Shown here: positions 38,242-50,198 of the stretch, piece after piece
Position numbering within the stretch: the stretch's first letter is position 1
How the letters are laid out: each line of letters starts with the position of its first letter
Source: Melieria omissa
Taxonomy: Eukaryota; Arthropoda; Insecta; Diptera; Ulidiidae
Assembly: GCA_963971225.1 (NCBI GenBank)
Contig: OZ020267.1
Location: 36,608,989-36,672,988, forward strand
Direction of reading: 5' to 3'
Length of the DNA stretch: 64,000 nucleotides
The notes under the pieces: generated by a model
The model's database searches: none
What the model was told of the DNA's origin: nothing
Seen by the model: the letters and a program-made list of their open reading frames with translations, nothing else
Position numbers and translations under genes: made by a program

Positions 38242-38975
38242 TGATTCTCCCCGAATTAGAGTTTTATTTTATGATATGATTTTCAAAATTCTACAAAATT
38301 GGTTTTTTTATCAAATTAGATTTCTCACTGCATATTTTTCAATTTCGGTTAAAATTGTTTCCTGTTTTTCTGGATTTGGCAAAGCGATTGATTTAATCTT
38401 TTGACTTTTTTATGCTATTTCTTTTGCTTTCGTTTTATGATTAGTTAATGCATTTTTTTCTGGGTTTTGTTTGAAAAATCAGATTCAGATTGATTCTTCC
38501 CGAATTAGTCAGAGTTTTATTGTGAATTTTCAAAGTTCTACAAAATTTGTTTTCTTAACAAATCAGATTTCGCACTGAATATTTTCCAATTCCGATTAAA
38601 ATTTTTTTCAGGACTTGGCAAATCGATTGATTCTCTCTTTGGACTTTTTTATGTAATTTCTTTGGTTTTTGTTTTATGATTTCTTTAAATGCATTTTTTT
38701 TTGAATTTTGCTTGCAAAATCAGATTCAGATTGATTCTCCTCGAATTAGTCAGAGTTTTATTGTGATTTTTCAAAGATCTACAAAAGTGGTTTTCTTATC
38801 AAATCAACTTTAACACTGAATATTTTCCAATTCCGATTAAAATTTTTTTCAGGATTTGGCAAATCGATTGATTCTATCTTTGGACTTTTTTATGTAATTT
38901 CTTTGGTTTTCGTTTTTTTATGATTTCTTTAAATGCATTTTTTTGAATTTTGCTTGCAAAATCAGATTAAGATTT
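38242..38975. repeat. Three tandem units of about 245 bp
   Basis: Units start at 38242, 38491 and 38732 with tgattctcc/tcccgaattag and share caaattctacaaaat..., cactgaatattttccaattc and ggcaaatcgattgattc. Units two and three are closer to each other than to unit one. Confidence 0.88.
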
Positions 38976-39185
38976 ATTATTCCACATAAAAAAGAAAGGA
39001 CAAAAATTAAAAATTTTCTGTGCTATGATGCATTGCTTCGAACACTAAAAAAGTCAAGCTTAACAAATAGTAATTTGTGAAAATTTACTGCAATTTAGAT
39101 TTTATTTTTATTATATTTTTTTTATTTTTTTTATCAATTTTTTTGTATTTATTTATTATTTTTTTATTATTTATTTTTATTATAT

Positions 39186-39589
39186 TGAAACGAAGAGGCA
39201 CTCTGTGCTGTGCATGAACGCTTTTCCAAGCATACTTTTAGGCATGCACTTTGAAGTACGACAAATTTGGTATAATCCGCTTGGTATAGTCCAATATGGC
39301 AAGGATGGTTCTGGAATAAATGGGCTGTGCGAGAATGGTTGAGCGCTTTCCAATTGGAAGTTGCAAGAAACTTCGGCGCGATAAGAAAACTGGTATAAAA
39401 GCAGTGCGCAGCGCAATGGATCGAGTCTGTGTTGAGCAAGCAATGGGGAAACATACAATAGTAGTAGAACAAGTTTAAATTTGTAAATAAAGCGATTGTT
39501 AGTTTTGACTACGTTGCGCTGAATAATTGAAGTTGTTTTATTTTCAAACACAATTAAAACGAACCTTGGAAAACGAGATTTTCGTAACA
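39186..39589 (+). mobile_element. Solo LTR, gypsy-like, 404 bp
   Basis: Starts TGAAACGAAGAGGCAC and ends TTTTCGTAACA; the target duplication ATAT is at 39182-39185 and 39590-39593. Contains ggtataaaagcag (TATA-like) and gtaaataaagcg (polyadenylation signal) in the usual LTR order. No internal retrotransposon sequence is left. Confidence 0.9.
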
Positions 39590-39981
39590 ATATTCATTGC
39601 TAGAGTTCAACTGAACAAATAGAATTTTTTAATTTGAAGTTCTCATTTCAATTACACTTTACACATTCTGTAGTTTTAGAAGACACAAATTTTTGAAGCC
39701 AATTTTAAGTCTTTCAGATTATTGGAAAAAATACAAAGTTTGCAATCAAAAGTATAAATCCAATTAAGCTAACAAAAAAGGGCATTTAGAATACCTATCC
39801 AATGACTGGATATATTTGGAGCTTGAAAATATTTTCACTGTGGAAAACTATGATAAAAAACAAGACCAGTTTCTCTTTAGACAACTCTCCCTTACAGCAG
39901 CTGATCTGAATGTCAAAAAGGTCGAGCTTAGCTTTATTATTTGGTTTATGACATCAAGAACTCAATACGCTGGGTTACAAA

Positions 39982-40059
39982 TCGTCGCCTTAGAAAACGA
40001 GTGTCGTATGTTCCATTAAGCCTAGTAGGACATACGAAATTTGTTTTCTCGGGCGACGA
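39982..40059. repeat. 78-bp hairpin element, copy 1
   Basis: Arms tcgtcgcct-agaaaacga and tcgttttctcggcgacga-type complement around a 15-base loop. A second copy is at 41372-41449. The 107-bp tandem array begins 7 bp away. Confidence 0.8.
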
Positions 40060-40065
40060 AATGTA

Positions 40066-40386
40066 GATTGCTTTGAAACCCATAACACATGAAGATATGG
40101 GATCCTGTAGCATGGCAATGAGTCTATTGGTGGTTTAAAGCTGCTCTCGTTTGCAAGTCGTCAATTCCACCTGATTGCTTTTGGACCCTCAATACACAAA
40201 GGTATGAGACCCAGTAGCATAGCAATAAGTCTATTGGTGCTTTACGGTTGCTTCCGTTTGAAAGTCGTCAATTCAACGTGATTGCTTTGAGACCCATAAT
40301 GCACGTAGGTATGAGATCCTGCAGTACCGCAGTGGTCTGGTACTGGTGTCCTTTTGAGAGCCTACAATTCAACCGGCCTATCGATC
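40066..40386. repeat. Three tandem units of 107 bp
   Basis: Unit starts at 40066, 40173 and 40280 (gattgctttgaaaccca-like). Each contains gtatgaga-cctgtagca, tctattggtg and cgtttgaaagtcgtcaattc. The last unit is more diverged. Confidence 0.9.
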
Positions 40387-41371
40387 AATTTGGTCAATCA
40401 CTCAGTGGGATTTTGTAAATAATATGCCAAACTTTTTTGACATTTTCCCTACTTTGTTATACATCTTTGATTCAAATAGTACTACATAGCACTCGTATGT
40501 ACAAGCATATACGTACATATATATACATACTACCCAAACAGTTCGTCTTCAGCTTTAATATGCATGCAAGCGGCTTACCTTGTTGCAAATACATGGCAAC
40601 ACAACGCATGAGTGGAGTCATAGGTCTGCAGTGGTTGTTGTTGGCAGACATATACAGTAATAATAGCAACCACAACAACAGTAACAAGCAAGCACAATAT
40701 GATTATACTAAAATAATAAAACGCAAACGAGACACAGAGAGCTTAGCAACGCGCCGCATGGCGCAGAACATGAGGCAAGTCGCGGGCGTGGCACAGGAAG
40801 GCTGCTGGCAGCAGGAAAGCAGCGCACACGAAAGCAGCCCCGTCCGCTGGCTAGGACTCCTCGGCCGCACTCAAACAACAATGCGAGCGTAAACAATGGT
40901 AATTAACACACACAGTACGATGTCGTAAATTGCAATTTATTACGAAGTAAACTAATAACAACACAAAGTGCCAAAGTGTTGACAACGGCGCTGAAATAAA
41001 TTACATTTGTGTTGCCGGTCTTGGTTTTCTCGCTATGCCGACACGTTGCCGGCACAACATTTTTCTCATTTCAGTTTTGTGCGTGTGTGTGTGTTTGAGT
41101 GCGAGTGCAGTGCGCTGGCAAGTAGCAACGCATCAAATTTCATTTCAACTTTAAAAAATTGTTTCATAATTTGTTTGTGGCAAAAACTTGAAAGCGAAAA
41201 AAACTAGTTTATCATTACATGTTTGGCGAAACTAGATGACACAGGACATTTAGCTAACCTAACTTAAAATTGGTGTAAAAAAATATCAAACATTATTTTC
41301 GTTAGAAATTCCGTTAGTTCTGGTGTTGTGTAATTTTTATGTCAAACGAACGCAGAGCACGTAACAATAAA

Positions 41372-41449
41372 TCGTCGCCTGAGAAAACGATTGTCGTATG
41401 TGCTATTAAACTCAATGGAATATACGACATTCGTTTTCTCAGGCGACGA
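41372..41449. repeat. 78-bp hairpin element, copy 2
   Basis: tcgtcgcctgagaaaacga and its complement, near perfect, with cgacaatcg/cgacattcg inside. Same length and arms as 39982-40059, so this is a dispersed family of miniature palindromes. Confidence 0.82.
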
Positions 41450-41949
41450 AATGTTAAAAACAAGTGAACAGTAACATTTTAGCACAAAAGTATGCCACAA
41501 ATTAAGCGCTTTTGTATGCGTTTTTTATGAGAACAAAAGCTCAAATTGTTTGCAGCATACTTTTAGGCGCAGTATGGATTTTAAAGCGCTGTCTAGCAGC
41601 GGGAATGTACTACAATGTTTCTTTGTACTTAGTGGAGGTCAGACAAGATATTAAATTTCAAGATATCTCGACAAATTCTTAGCCTATGAGCAGAATATTT
41701 TATTGTTTGGCTTTTAACAGTTGTAGGCATTTAAAAATCTCGAAGTATTTACAACTTATTGAACAATAACACAGCACAACAAAAAACACTTTTTTTCTGT
41801 TACATGGAGTTTTTCTACTGTTTCTTACTAATTTTGGTGCGCTGATTTCGAATCTATCCTCAGATTTTTTCGAGCAGCTCTAGTTAGTGAGATATAGGTA
41901 CCGTGTAATTTTTTCGGTTTCAGTTTTTCCTCTACTTTTTCCATATTTT

Positions 41950-42775
41950 TGATCGTAATTTCGAAACAAAAAAACCGATTGATATGATTTTTACCTTATC
42001 GCATTAACAACACCGCACGGTTTCTTTTTCGATGCAACTTATTTTTATAAGTTTTAAAATGCCGCGGTAATTGGACCTCAAAGTCAGAAAATATGGAATT
42101 TTAGGCGTTTTTTTGATGGTCAAAAACATACACATCTTTTTTAAAACAATTAACGAGTAAGGTGTATAATGAAAGTCGACACATTAAACAATGCAACACA
42201 GCCAAATTATTTGGCGGAAGACACATTCGCATCGAAATAATAGCAAAAATGTACCATAGCCATTTTCATTACTTTTCATACTTTTTCCTTAAAAAATTAG
42301 GAGCCTCAAAATATGCAAAGTTTTTAATTTTGTTTTTGTTTCGAGCAATTCAAAATCTTTTTGTTTTTTACTTGTATTCCAGACTATAAATGGAACATAT
42401 AAAAGAGCATATTTTGAGGCTCCAAATTTTTTAAGGAAAAAGTATGAAAAGTGATGAAATGCCTATGATACATTTTTGCTATTATTTCGATGGGAATGTG
42501 TAATCCGCCAAATAATTTGGCTGTGTTGTATTGCTTGATGTTTCTTCTTAAGATATTCACATACTTTGTAACTTGATTTATGAAACATCTGTAAACTTTT
42601 GGCCATCAGAAAAAACGCATTGAAATTCAATATTTTTCTACTTTGAAACCTTATTACAACGCCAATTTAGAACGCATAAAATTGATTAATATCAGAAAAA
42701 ATGGCGTGAAATGTTGTTAGTGCAACTATATAAAACTCATGTCGATAGGATTATTGGTTCGGAATGACCCCTATT
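41950..42775. repeat. Large foldback element, arms of about 370 bp
   Basis: Left arm 41955-42330 and right arm 42405-42775 are imperfect reverse complements. The inner 140 bp are the best (ggagcctcaaaatatgc paired with gcatattttgaggctcc; acacagccaaattatttggc with its complement). The outer parts (attaacaacaccgcacggtt against its counterpart near 42715) are more diverged. The loop is about 75 bp. No coding capacity. Confidence 0.78.
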
Positions 42776-42778
42776 AAT

Positions 42779-43252
42779 GGGAAGCATTGCGTTGGTTCAG
42801 GAAGGATATAAAGGTTAGGAGATAGGGTTATGAGTAAAGTGTTTATGGGCTCTTGCCTTGAACCCATCGAGATCATAAGTGCTGGGGAAAATATCCGCAG
42901 GGAGACCATTCCACAGCCGCGCTGTGCGGGCCAGAAACGAACTTTCCCTGCAGTGCGTAGTGCGCTGGAACATCGCCAGGGCGCCAGTGTTCAAACGGGT
43001 TGCCCGGGGGAATACCCGGAGTGATGGCATCAAGCTGCTCATCTCCACTGAGCAGTTACCGAAAAAGTACCGGTAAAATAACACCACACATGCCACGTTT
43101 CGACGATGCCCCAGGGAGTCAATAGAGCTGGATGCCCTACTGTCCCCTATAAGTTTAATCGCACGGTTTTGCACCCGATCGAGGAACTCCAAATGGGTTT
43201 TTGAAGCCCCCGCCCAGAGGTGCGAGTTAAACTCCATTTCAGGTCGTGCAGT
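42779..43252 (-). pseudogene. Non-LTR retrotransposon ORF2 C-terminus, 5'-truncated
   Basis: Open minus-strand frame ARPEMEFNSHLWAGASKTHL, EFLDRVQNRAIKLIGD, LDSLGHRRNVACVVLFYRYF, FLARTARLWNGLPADIFPST, ending HKHFTHNPIS at about 42815. This is the conserved post-RT end of a widespread insect LINE family. The 140 codons are intact, which suggests a recent insertion truncated at its 5' end, as LINEs usually are. About 35 bp of 3' UTR follows. Confidence 0.85.
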
Positions 43253-44133
43253 GTAATTAATTTAAATTAAGGTAAATAAAAAAATAAATATAAATTTTTG
43301 CTACAAAATGAACGTTTTTCATAATAAATGTGCAACGTGTGCGCACATAATTTCAACACCGGCAACATAATTAAATTTGCAAATGCATGCAAAAAAATGG
43401 ACATTAATTGAATAGTAACCGACCAGGCCGCAATTATGGCTGCAGCTCCACTTTTGCGACACGCCAGGCATAAATCTTTCAAATTAACCACCGCTGAAAG
43501 GGGACAAGCGACGGGAAGGCTACATGCGCTGCTGCGGTTTGGGCTGCCGCTGGCAAACAAGTCAACTGGCGTTGGCTAAATGGCAATGTGACAAGTTCGT
43601 TCAATAAATTTGCAAGCCAAGTTTCAACGGTTGCGGCCAAAAATTAACGCACACACACACACACAGACATACACAGAGCGCTTGAAGTGGCTTAAAGCGT
43701 CCAATGCCGCACTGCGTATAAATAAAAATCTTATCAAATGTGCGCAAATTGCATGACAGCAGCTGCAGCTGAGCGTTCGTCTAGCGAAATTAGGTTAGTC
43801 AGATATTAAAATTGAGCGCGCGTAATAAATAAGATATTTTATTGCAAACGCGGAAAACGCCTGAATGCCTCAAATGTGCATTGAACACGAAAACACTGCT
43901 GCTGCAGCACCTCGTCGACGCGCAGTGAAATGGCAATGACGTGAGGCAGCACTGGGGGCGCGTAGCGAACGCTTTGCAGGTAAACGTTGACGCCACTGAC
44001 GCCAAAGACGGGATAGTAAAAATGCCAACTGGTTTTAGCTGAAAACCGATAATCAAGCTAGGAGAGCGAGGAGTAGCTGCGGCTGGTTGACTCTCAATAT
44101 CGGTAATATTTAACAAATGATAATAAATATAGA

Positions 44134-44690
44134 ACTGTCGCCTCGATAGCCCAGTTTAAAGTGCACTGGACTCCTATCCCAGAGGTCGTGGGTTCGATTC
44201 CTTATTTTTCTGATTTTCAAAATTTTCATTCTTACTATCGTTTCAGCATTACCCAGTCAAAACCTTCACATTTGGACAAGTTTATATACTTTCTACTCCA
44301 ATCAGTTGTGATAAGCAGCTCGCAGAAGATCTTCATAACCAGTAGTCGAACGGGCGCAACAACTACACCATCGGTAGTATCGGTGCAGACTACCGAAAAT
44401 ATGTTGCAGCACATACAGCATCCAAGCTAAGCTCATCAAGGACACCAACCATTGCGTTTTCCAACAACACCTCCCACATAGTAACGAATGCATAGAAAGC
44501 ACTTTTCACAACCCAGTAATAAGATTTCACATAAGGAGGCGTCAGTCCTGGGGTACGACAGATGGTGGCCCCATCAATTAGTAATCTAAGTAATCACCCA
44601 CCCTGCCAGAACTTGAATCGATTAAACCACAGTAGCCTTGTTGGAGCCCTATGCTCCCAAACGGAGTGACAAATATAACTCAACTGACGA
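44134..44690 (+). repeat. tRNA-headed SINE with the shared tail
   Basis: The head has cctcgatagcccagttt (A box) and gtgggttcgattcc (B box, about 44188-44201). From about 44540 the plus strand carries the complement of the tail repeat (gtagccttgttggagcccta, tgctcccaaacggagtga). The middle differs from the SINE at 6770, so this is a second family with a similar tail. Confidence 0.65.
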
Positions 44691-45157
44691 GGTTATAAAT
44701 ATTCTATTAGTTGAGACTTTTATCCGAATACATGCCGCTTTCCCCTATATAAACGATAAAATGGCTATTAATTTTGATTTGTGAATATGACACACATTCA
44801 CCTTAGAGTTGGTGCGTGTGTGGATGGTAGCGAAAAGAAATCGTAAAAAGAAAAAGTTATAAACTTCTTAACTTTGTTAGGCGTGATGGGAAGAATTTAT
44901 TTAGACACTTCTGCTGTTCGGCTACTGTTGTCGCAATCAGAAGGTTGGTAGATAGGTGTGGCTGCCCCAAGGCGGAACCTACTTGGGCCATGAAAGCCCA
45001 TTGCGATGCCACATACAGTCAAGCACAAGAACGCTCACTCATTACACCATGTTAGAGCTTCTTACGGAGATTAGTAGACTGCGAATAGTCTTATCCGTTA
45101 GGTCCACTAGATTGCTATACAAATTTGCTCAAGAGGTTCCTGCATCTTCTACATAAA

Positions 45158-45213
45158 GTAGGACCAGTGCATAAAAGGTTGGTGTAGTGACACCTTTTAT
45201 GCACTGGTCCTGC
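45158..45213. repeat. Hairpin, about 23-bp arms
   Basis: gtaggaccagtgcataaaaggt and its complement accttttatgcactggtcct, separated by 10 bases. Isolated; origin unknown. Confidence 0.8.
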
Positions 45214-45249
45214 TTTTTTCCCCCGTTCAAAACAACCCCGACCTTCTGT

Positions 45250-45681
45250 TGTGGATGTCAATTAAACCCGTGACGACCCCTTAGAACACCAATCATTGCT
45301 CTGATCTGAGCCCTGTTTAGTAAGAGAAGTTCTCTTGAACGTCGAAAGTTTAAGTTTGGTTAAACTTCGCGCACCGAGAAACTTGTGTTGCCATCAGCCC
45401 AACTTAAATAAGTTTCGTGTATAGAGCTCGTATGGGTACGAAGCCTACAGGTTGAAAGAGGAACACCAAGCGCTGTAATTTCTTGACGTAGCAGTTTGGT
45501 CGCAATCTGCCGAGGAAGCTCGTCTGCTCTACAGTTTCCTGGAATGTTCCTGTGTCCCGGAACCCAGCATAGGTGAAGCTGCCTGGCAGTCTCGTTGAGA
45601 GATTTGCTGCAGCTTAGAACAGTCTTTGATGCTATTGTGACTGCATCGAGAGCCCTAAGAGCGGATTGGATGTCCGATAGT
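45250..45681 (-). pseudogene. Non-LTR relic C: RNase H and following region
   Basis: The minus frame shows SDIQSALRALDAVTIASK, LHLCWVPGHRNIPGNCRADE and, downstream, NRAQIRAMIGVLRG. Stops are present. Its upstream end at 45681 is exactly where the 3' tail of relic B ends, so B inserted into C. Confidence 0.7.
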
Positions 45682-45682
45682 A

Positions 45683-46190
45683 GGTTGGGTTAGGCTAAGG
45701 AAGGGCCCATTGGGTCCACTGTGAATCCGTTCATTCTTAAAAATACTTGTGTCCTTCCCTATCTGTTGGGATCTCTATAGTTCCAGACGGGATCTTTTGG
45801 GAACCATTTGGTTTTGGTGAGGAAATTGTGTAGATCGGTAATCCGTGCATCAGCTATTTCCGTAAGACCATTGAAGAACCTGGTTCGGAACGGTCGTTCC
45901 TGTAGTGATGGGCTATGGCAAAACAGGTGCTCGATTGATTCCACTGCATCCTTGTCCGATTGTATCTCGTGCCGATATCCCGTTTACCCTAAGCCACTCT
46001 AAAGCTGCACAGATTGCTGTGGCTTTGGCCTGAAAGATACTGCAGTAATCTGGCAGCCAAAGTTTCAAGTTTAGTTTAAATTCTTTGGAGTAGATACTAC
46101 AGCCCACGTTGCCAAGCATCACCCAGTTTCCATTAGGCTTTAGATGGGACTGAAGCGTGGTAATCCTTGTCAAAGCATAACCTGGGCGTC
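45683..46190 (-). pseudogene. Non-LTR relic B, internally deleted, inserted in C
   Basis: Minus strand: LKPNGNWVMLGNVGCSIYSK, LKLWLPDYCSIFQAKATAIC (start of RNase H), then directly IEHLFCHSPSLQERPFRTRF and AEIADARITDL-like end sequence. The middle of RNase H is missing. The 3' UTR ends in a cctaacccaaccta tail at 45683-45701. Confidence 0.75.
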
Positions 46191-46357
46191 ATGTAATCTA
46201 CGTTCTGAGACATGCTTTTGAAAAAAGTTCTTTTAAACTTTCCAATGCAAGGAAGCTCGCATCCGGATGGCAGCCAATTGTCTTCCCAGGATATCTAATA
46301 CAATTAAGTGAAGCACAATGTCCAAAGCATTAGTGGGAGTTGTTCGCAGTGCCTTAG

Positions 46358-47105
46358 GTTATGTTAGGTAAGGAAGGGTGTGTGCGTCCCAAAGGCAGCA
46401 GTTCCACTTGGAGGCCAAAATGGCCCTTTGTGAATCCTTTCTTAGAAGATTGTGGAGCTAGCCAGTGGCTCTCAGTCCGGGGTAAACCAATTCGACCTCT
46501 TGATGAAGGAGAGTAGATGCGAAATTGCAACTATTGCTGCGCAGGCCAGGTCTGCCAGGAACCTTGACCCCAAGGTGCGGAGACGGCGTTCCTGCAGAGC
46601 CGGGCAGTGGCACAGATAGTGTTGGATTGTTTCCACTTCTTCTTCATCTCCAAGCTTCTGTAGACATCACTGGACGAGAGGCACCATTTGACAAGCATGG
46701 ATCCAATGGCGCAGTGTCCAGTAATGACTCCAACAAGCTGCCTAATAGAGGTTCGACTCAGGGACAGTACATATCGTGTTTTCCTCACGGAAACAGAAGG
46801 CCATATTGCCCGGCAGGTACTGCAATCAATTCTGCTCCACCATGAGGACTAGATGTAAGTTTTGCTCAACCTGTCAATATGCAAATACGGGCAGATATCG
46901 GAGGGAGCACAGATTTATACACTTCGGGGAGAGGCAGGGCGACCCCCTTTCTTGCCATCTCATCCGCTGTCTCGTTTCCTGCCACTCCAGAGTGGCCCGG
47001 AACCCAGCAGAGAGTGACTCGGTGATGCCCGATGCCTCGAAGTGCAGTGCGACAGCTCTGCACTACCTTCGATTTTACAGTGAAGTGAATCAAAATCCAG
47101 GTGCG
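46358..47105 (-). pseudogene. Non-LTR relic A, same family as B
   Basis: Minus strand: VVQSCRTALRGIGHHRVTLC, WVPGHSGVAGNETADEMARK, then QLVGVITGHCAIGSMLV and LCRNAVSAPWGQGSWQTWPA-type sequence. The 3' UTR shares ggattcaca-gggcc with relic B and ends in an acctaacataaccta tail at 46358-46376. Confidence 0.75.
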
Positions 47106-48495
47106 GAATTAGATAGTCCGTGCAGGAATCTAATTGCTGTTCTGTACCTGGCAGTGCCTTACTTTTACATAATTTTGCTGGTAATGAATAAGAAACATTC
47201 CTTATTACTTCACAAACTGAAGCAAACTTTGAACTCTTAGCCTCCATCTCAGTTTTCTCTTTCCACAGTCAGACTCTTCGTAAAAGAACAAAAAATGCCT
47301 GAATATTTGTTAAACTTCATGTCATGATGGCTTACAATATCAAAATCTGAAGAGTGTAGAAAAATCTGCCTTTAACTGAGTACGTACACAATGTCTGCCG
47401 TTGGTATGTATGCAAAATAAGAAGTCTTCATCTCTCAAAATTTGCATTCATTTTATTATTTATTTTTTATTATTTATTTATTATTATTCTCATTTATTTT
47501 TTATTTATGTCTACGATTTCATCAAGACGAATATAAAATTCAAAAAGAAAGAGGAGAGAGATTTGCAAAACGCATTACTACACTGAAGTAACAATGAAAA
47601 TTGTTCTCATATAACTTACAGAATTAATACCAACACTAACACAAAGTCTTTTGTGAGTGGACTTAAGTGGAAGTTACTACCTTCCACTTCATGCACATCG
47701 GCCATTACCAGAAATTAAGACGTTATTAGGCTTTATTTATGAACCAAAAATGATTTCTCGCTCTACCTACGCAACTGGGCGAACGTTAAGGCGCTGCTCA
47801 GATTTGCACTCATGCGCAAGGAAACCTCAAGTGTTGGCAAATGTGTTTGATTTTTATTTCCTTTGAGGCAGTGAACCGATGGTCAGGGTTTGTCAAATTG
47901 TGCTTTATGCGCTCTTCATTAAATATAAAAAATAAGCATTGCATGGCACTAGTCTAGTCCGCTCCTTCTACTCCGTATACGAGTATCTCAGACATAAACA
48001 TTTTAATATCGGTAATAAAATTCTGTCTTAAAAAGTTTAAGCTTAAAAACTTATATTTTTTTTCAAGATATACCAGTTTGTGGGCCGCTGAAATAGCAAA
48101 CATGCGACTTCAGTTGAATTTAATGCAATATTTCAAGCGAGCAGCCAACCGTCAAACCGAACTCAGCCAAGCAATCATTGGTCCATTTGCCCATTCTGCA
48201 GCCAAATATTAAATCATTTATTTATGAGTATGAAAGAAGTTTGAACACTACACTTCAAAAATATGAATCTAATGAATTTCATTATATTTTCAAAAATATG
48301 TTTAAGATTTTAGGGCAACTATGGTAAAATGACTGTAAAAATGAAATATTTTTTAAAATAATAAAATCTTTCTAGTTATCATTAGAGTGTAGAAAATTTC
48401 GATGCATTTCTCTGATTTTCACACTGACTGCTTTTGTCGGGTCAGGACGAAGGGTTCAGCCTAAGGAACCTGTCAATCGTTCCAATAATCCACCT
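47106..48495. other. Spacer with T/A simple sequence
   Basis: A (TTTA)-rich stretch at 47447-47510 is the only notable part. No gene or assigned element. Confidence 0.35.
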
Positions 48496-48498
48496 GTC

Positions 48499-50198
48499 TA
48501 GTAGAGCTGTACAACTATCGATGGTTTTATTTTGATGTTGTTTTGGCTCTATTGATACTGTAACGATGAGGCACTCTGTTGCTGTGCTATGCGTGAATGC
48601 TTTTACGAGCATACTTTTAGGCAGAGTACGGAAAACTTGCTATAATTCCGATATGGCAAGGAGGGTTCGCGAAGGTAATGGAGTGCGAGAATGGTCGAGC
48701 ATTGTCCAATTGGAAAGTGCTAGAATAGTCGGCGCGATAACCAGAAAGGTATATAAGACAGCAGTGTGAAGCGTAGAGAGTCGAGTCTGTGTTGAGTAAG
48801 CAAAGGGGAAACATGCAATAGTAGTAGTAACAAGTGTAAATTTGTAAATAAAACGATTGTTGGTTTTTGACTGCGTTTGCGCTGAGTAACTGAAGTAGTT
48901 TTATTTTCAAGCACAAGCCAAACGAACTTAGAGAAGTCATTTTCGTAACAATACTATAGATTTTTTTATGATGTGACGGCAATGACTCCAAAATATTTAT
49001 GCTGGATCAGAACACAGTTTGTTAAGTAAATGTTTGCAAACTTAAATATGGTAGAAAAATTATTTTGAAAAGCTTATATATACATATAAAAGAAATAGCA
49101 ATATTTTGAAAATTTTTTTATTAATTAAAAAATCAAAAAAGGAAATGAAGCAATATTTCAAACTGACAGAAAATTCGTCTTCTTTCAAAACCAAAATTGC
49201 AATTGAAAATTTGGCGCGGTACAGTTCCGAACAGTTTCATGAGATACATCAGTTCCGCATTCTATTTTTATATCCAAAGCCATTTCCCTTATTGAGATAC
49301 GGGGGTTTTCACGAATTTTTCGGATGATTTTTCATTCTTCTCTGTCAGACAGTTTTCTGGGTCGTCCAGAAGATACTTTCAAATCAATTCGCCCTTCACT
49401 ACGCGAATCAAATAGACATTACTTTGATATTATATGAGAGTGATATATTCAAATAATCTGTATTTGTCACATTATTTAAAAATACTGCAATTTCTGTTGC
49501 ATTACAAGCTTTTCAAAATAATTTTCTGCCTTTTTTATATTTGCAAACATTTACTTGACAAACTGTATTCCACTGTGATATTCAAATATGTGAATACGAG
49601 TAGAAACTATTTGATCTGAAATTTAGATACAATGGATGATATGTCCAGGAGAGGGTCTCTGGATATGATTTTTGTGTATGGGTAAAAGGGCGTGGAACCC
49701 CCTGACAAAAAAAATATTGAAAAACGTCAGATTTATAAGTCCAGATTTGTAAGTTTGTTGTTCCGTTGATAAAATCTCATGCGCTTTGGACAAGGGGCGT
49801 GGCACTGTTTTTGTAACAAAACTTTGCTAATAACATTAATGACTTTCGGTGCGAACCCTCTGCTTAGACGCATCTTTCGATTGGAAAAATGGGGTAGGCA
49901 TTGAACAAAGGGGCGTGGCATTGCCTATATAACTAAAATTTTTATTATGAAACACTTTTGAAACTATAAGTTTCCTAATATTCAAATAGAAATTGGATAA
50001 AATGCGTGGTACTCTTTAAGCAACACAAAATCTTAATATGTATCAAACAACCGACATACGTATCGAAATAGGAGTATTGGTAAAAGGCTTCAGTACAGTT
50101 ACAGGGTGTATAGCAATTTTGATTTATCCAATATTATCGATGTTTTTCATTCAAGCTATCGATAATGTTGAACTATCGATAGTTTCCCAGCTCTACTG
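48499..50198. mobile_element. Possible hAT-like element carrying a nested solo LTR
   Basis: TAGTAGAGCTGTACAACTATCG at 48499 and, on the other strand from 50198, CAGTAGAGCTGGGAAACTATCG form a 22-bp inverted pair with 18 matches. No matching 8-bp target duplication is visible and there is no transposase, so this is tentative. Confidence 0.35.
48559..48950 (+). mobile_element. Solo LTR, gypsy-like, 392 bp
   Basis: TGTAACGATGAGGCAC to CATTTTCGTAACA, target duplication ATAC at 48555-48558 and 48951-48954. TATA-like ggtatataagac and gtaaataaaacg are in the same places as in the copy at 39186. Confidence 0.9.

Noticed and set aside
39816..39860. LELENIF-like frame resembling the Drosophila Gprk2 N-terminus (MELENI)
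   Set aside because: It is on the plus strand whereas Gprk2 is on the minus strand, it has no ATG, and the similarity stops after six residues. Chance match.
50139..50184. Cluster of TATCGAT motifs as a DREF-bound promoter
   Set aside because: One of them lies in the putative terminal inverted repeat of an element (48499/50198), and no gene start is next to them.
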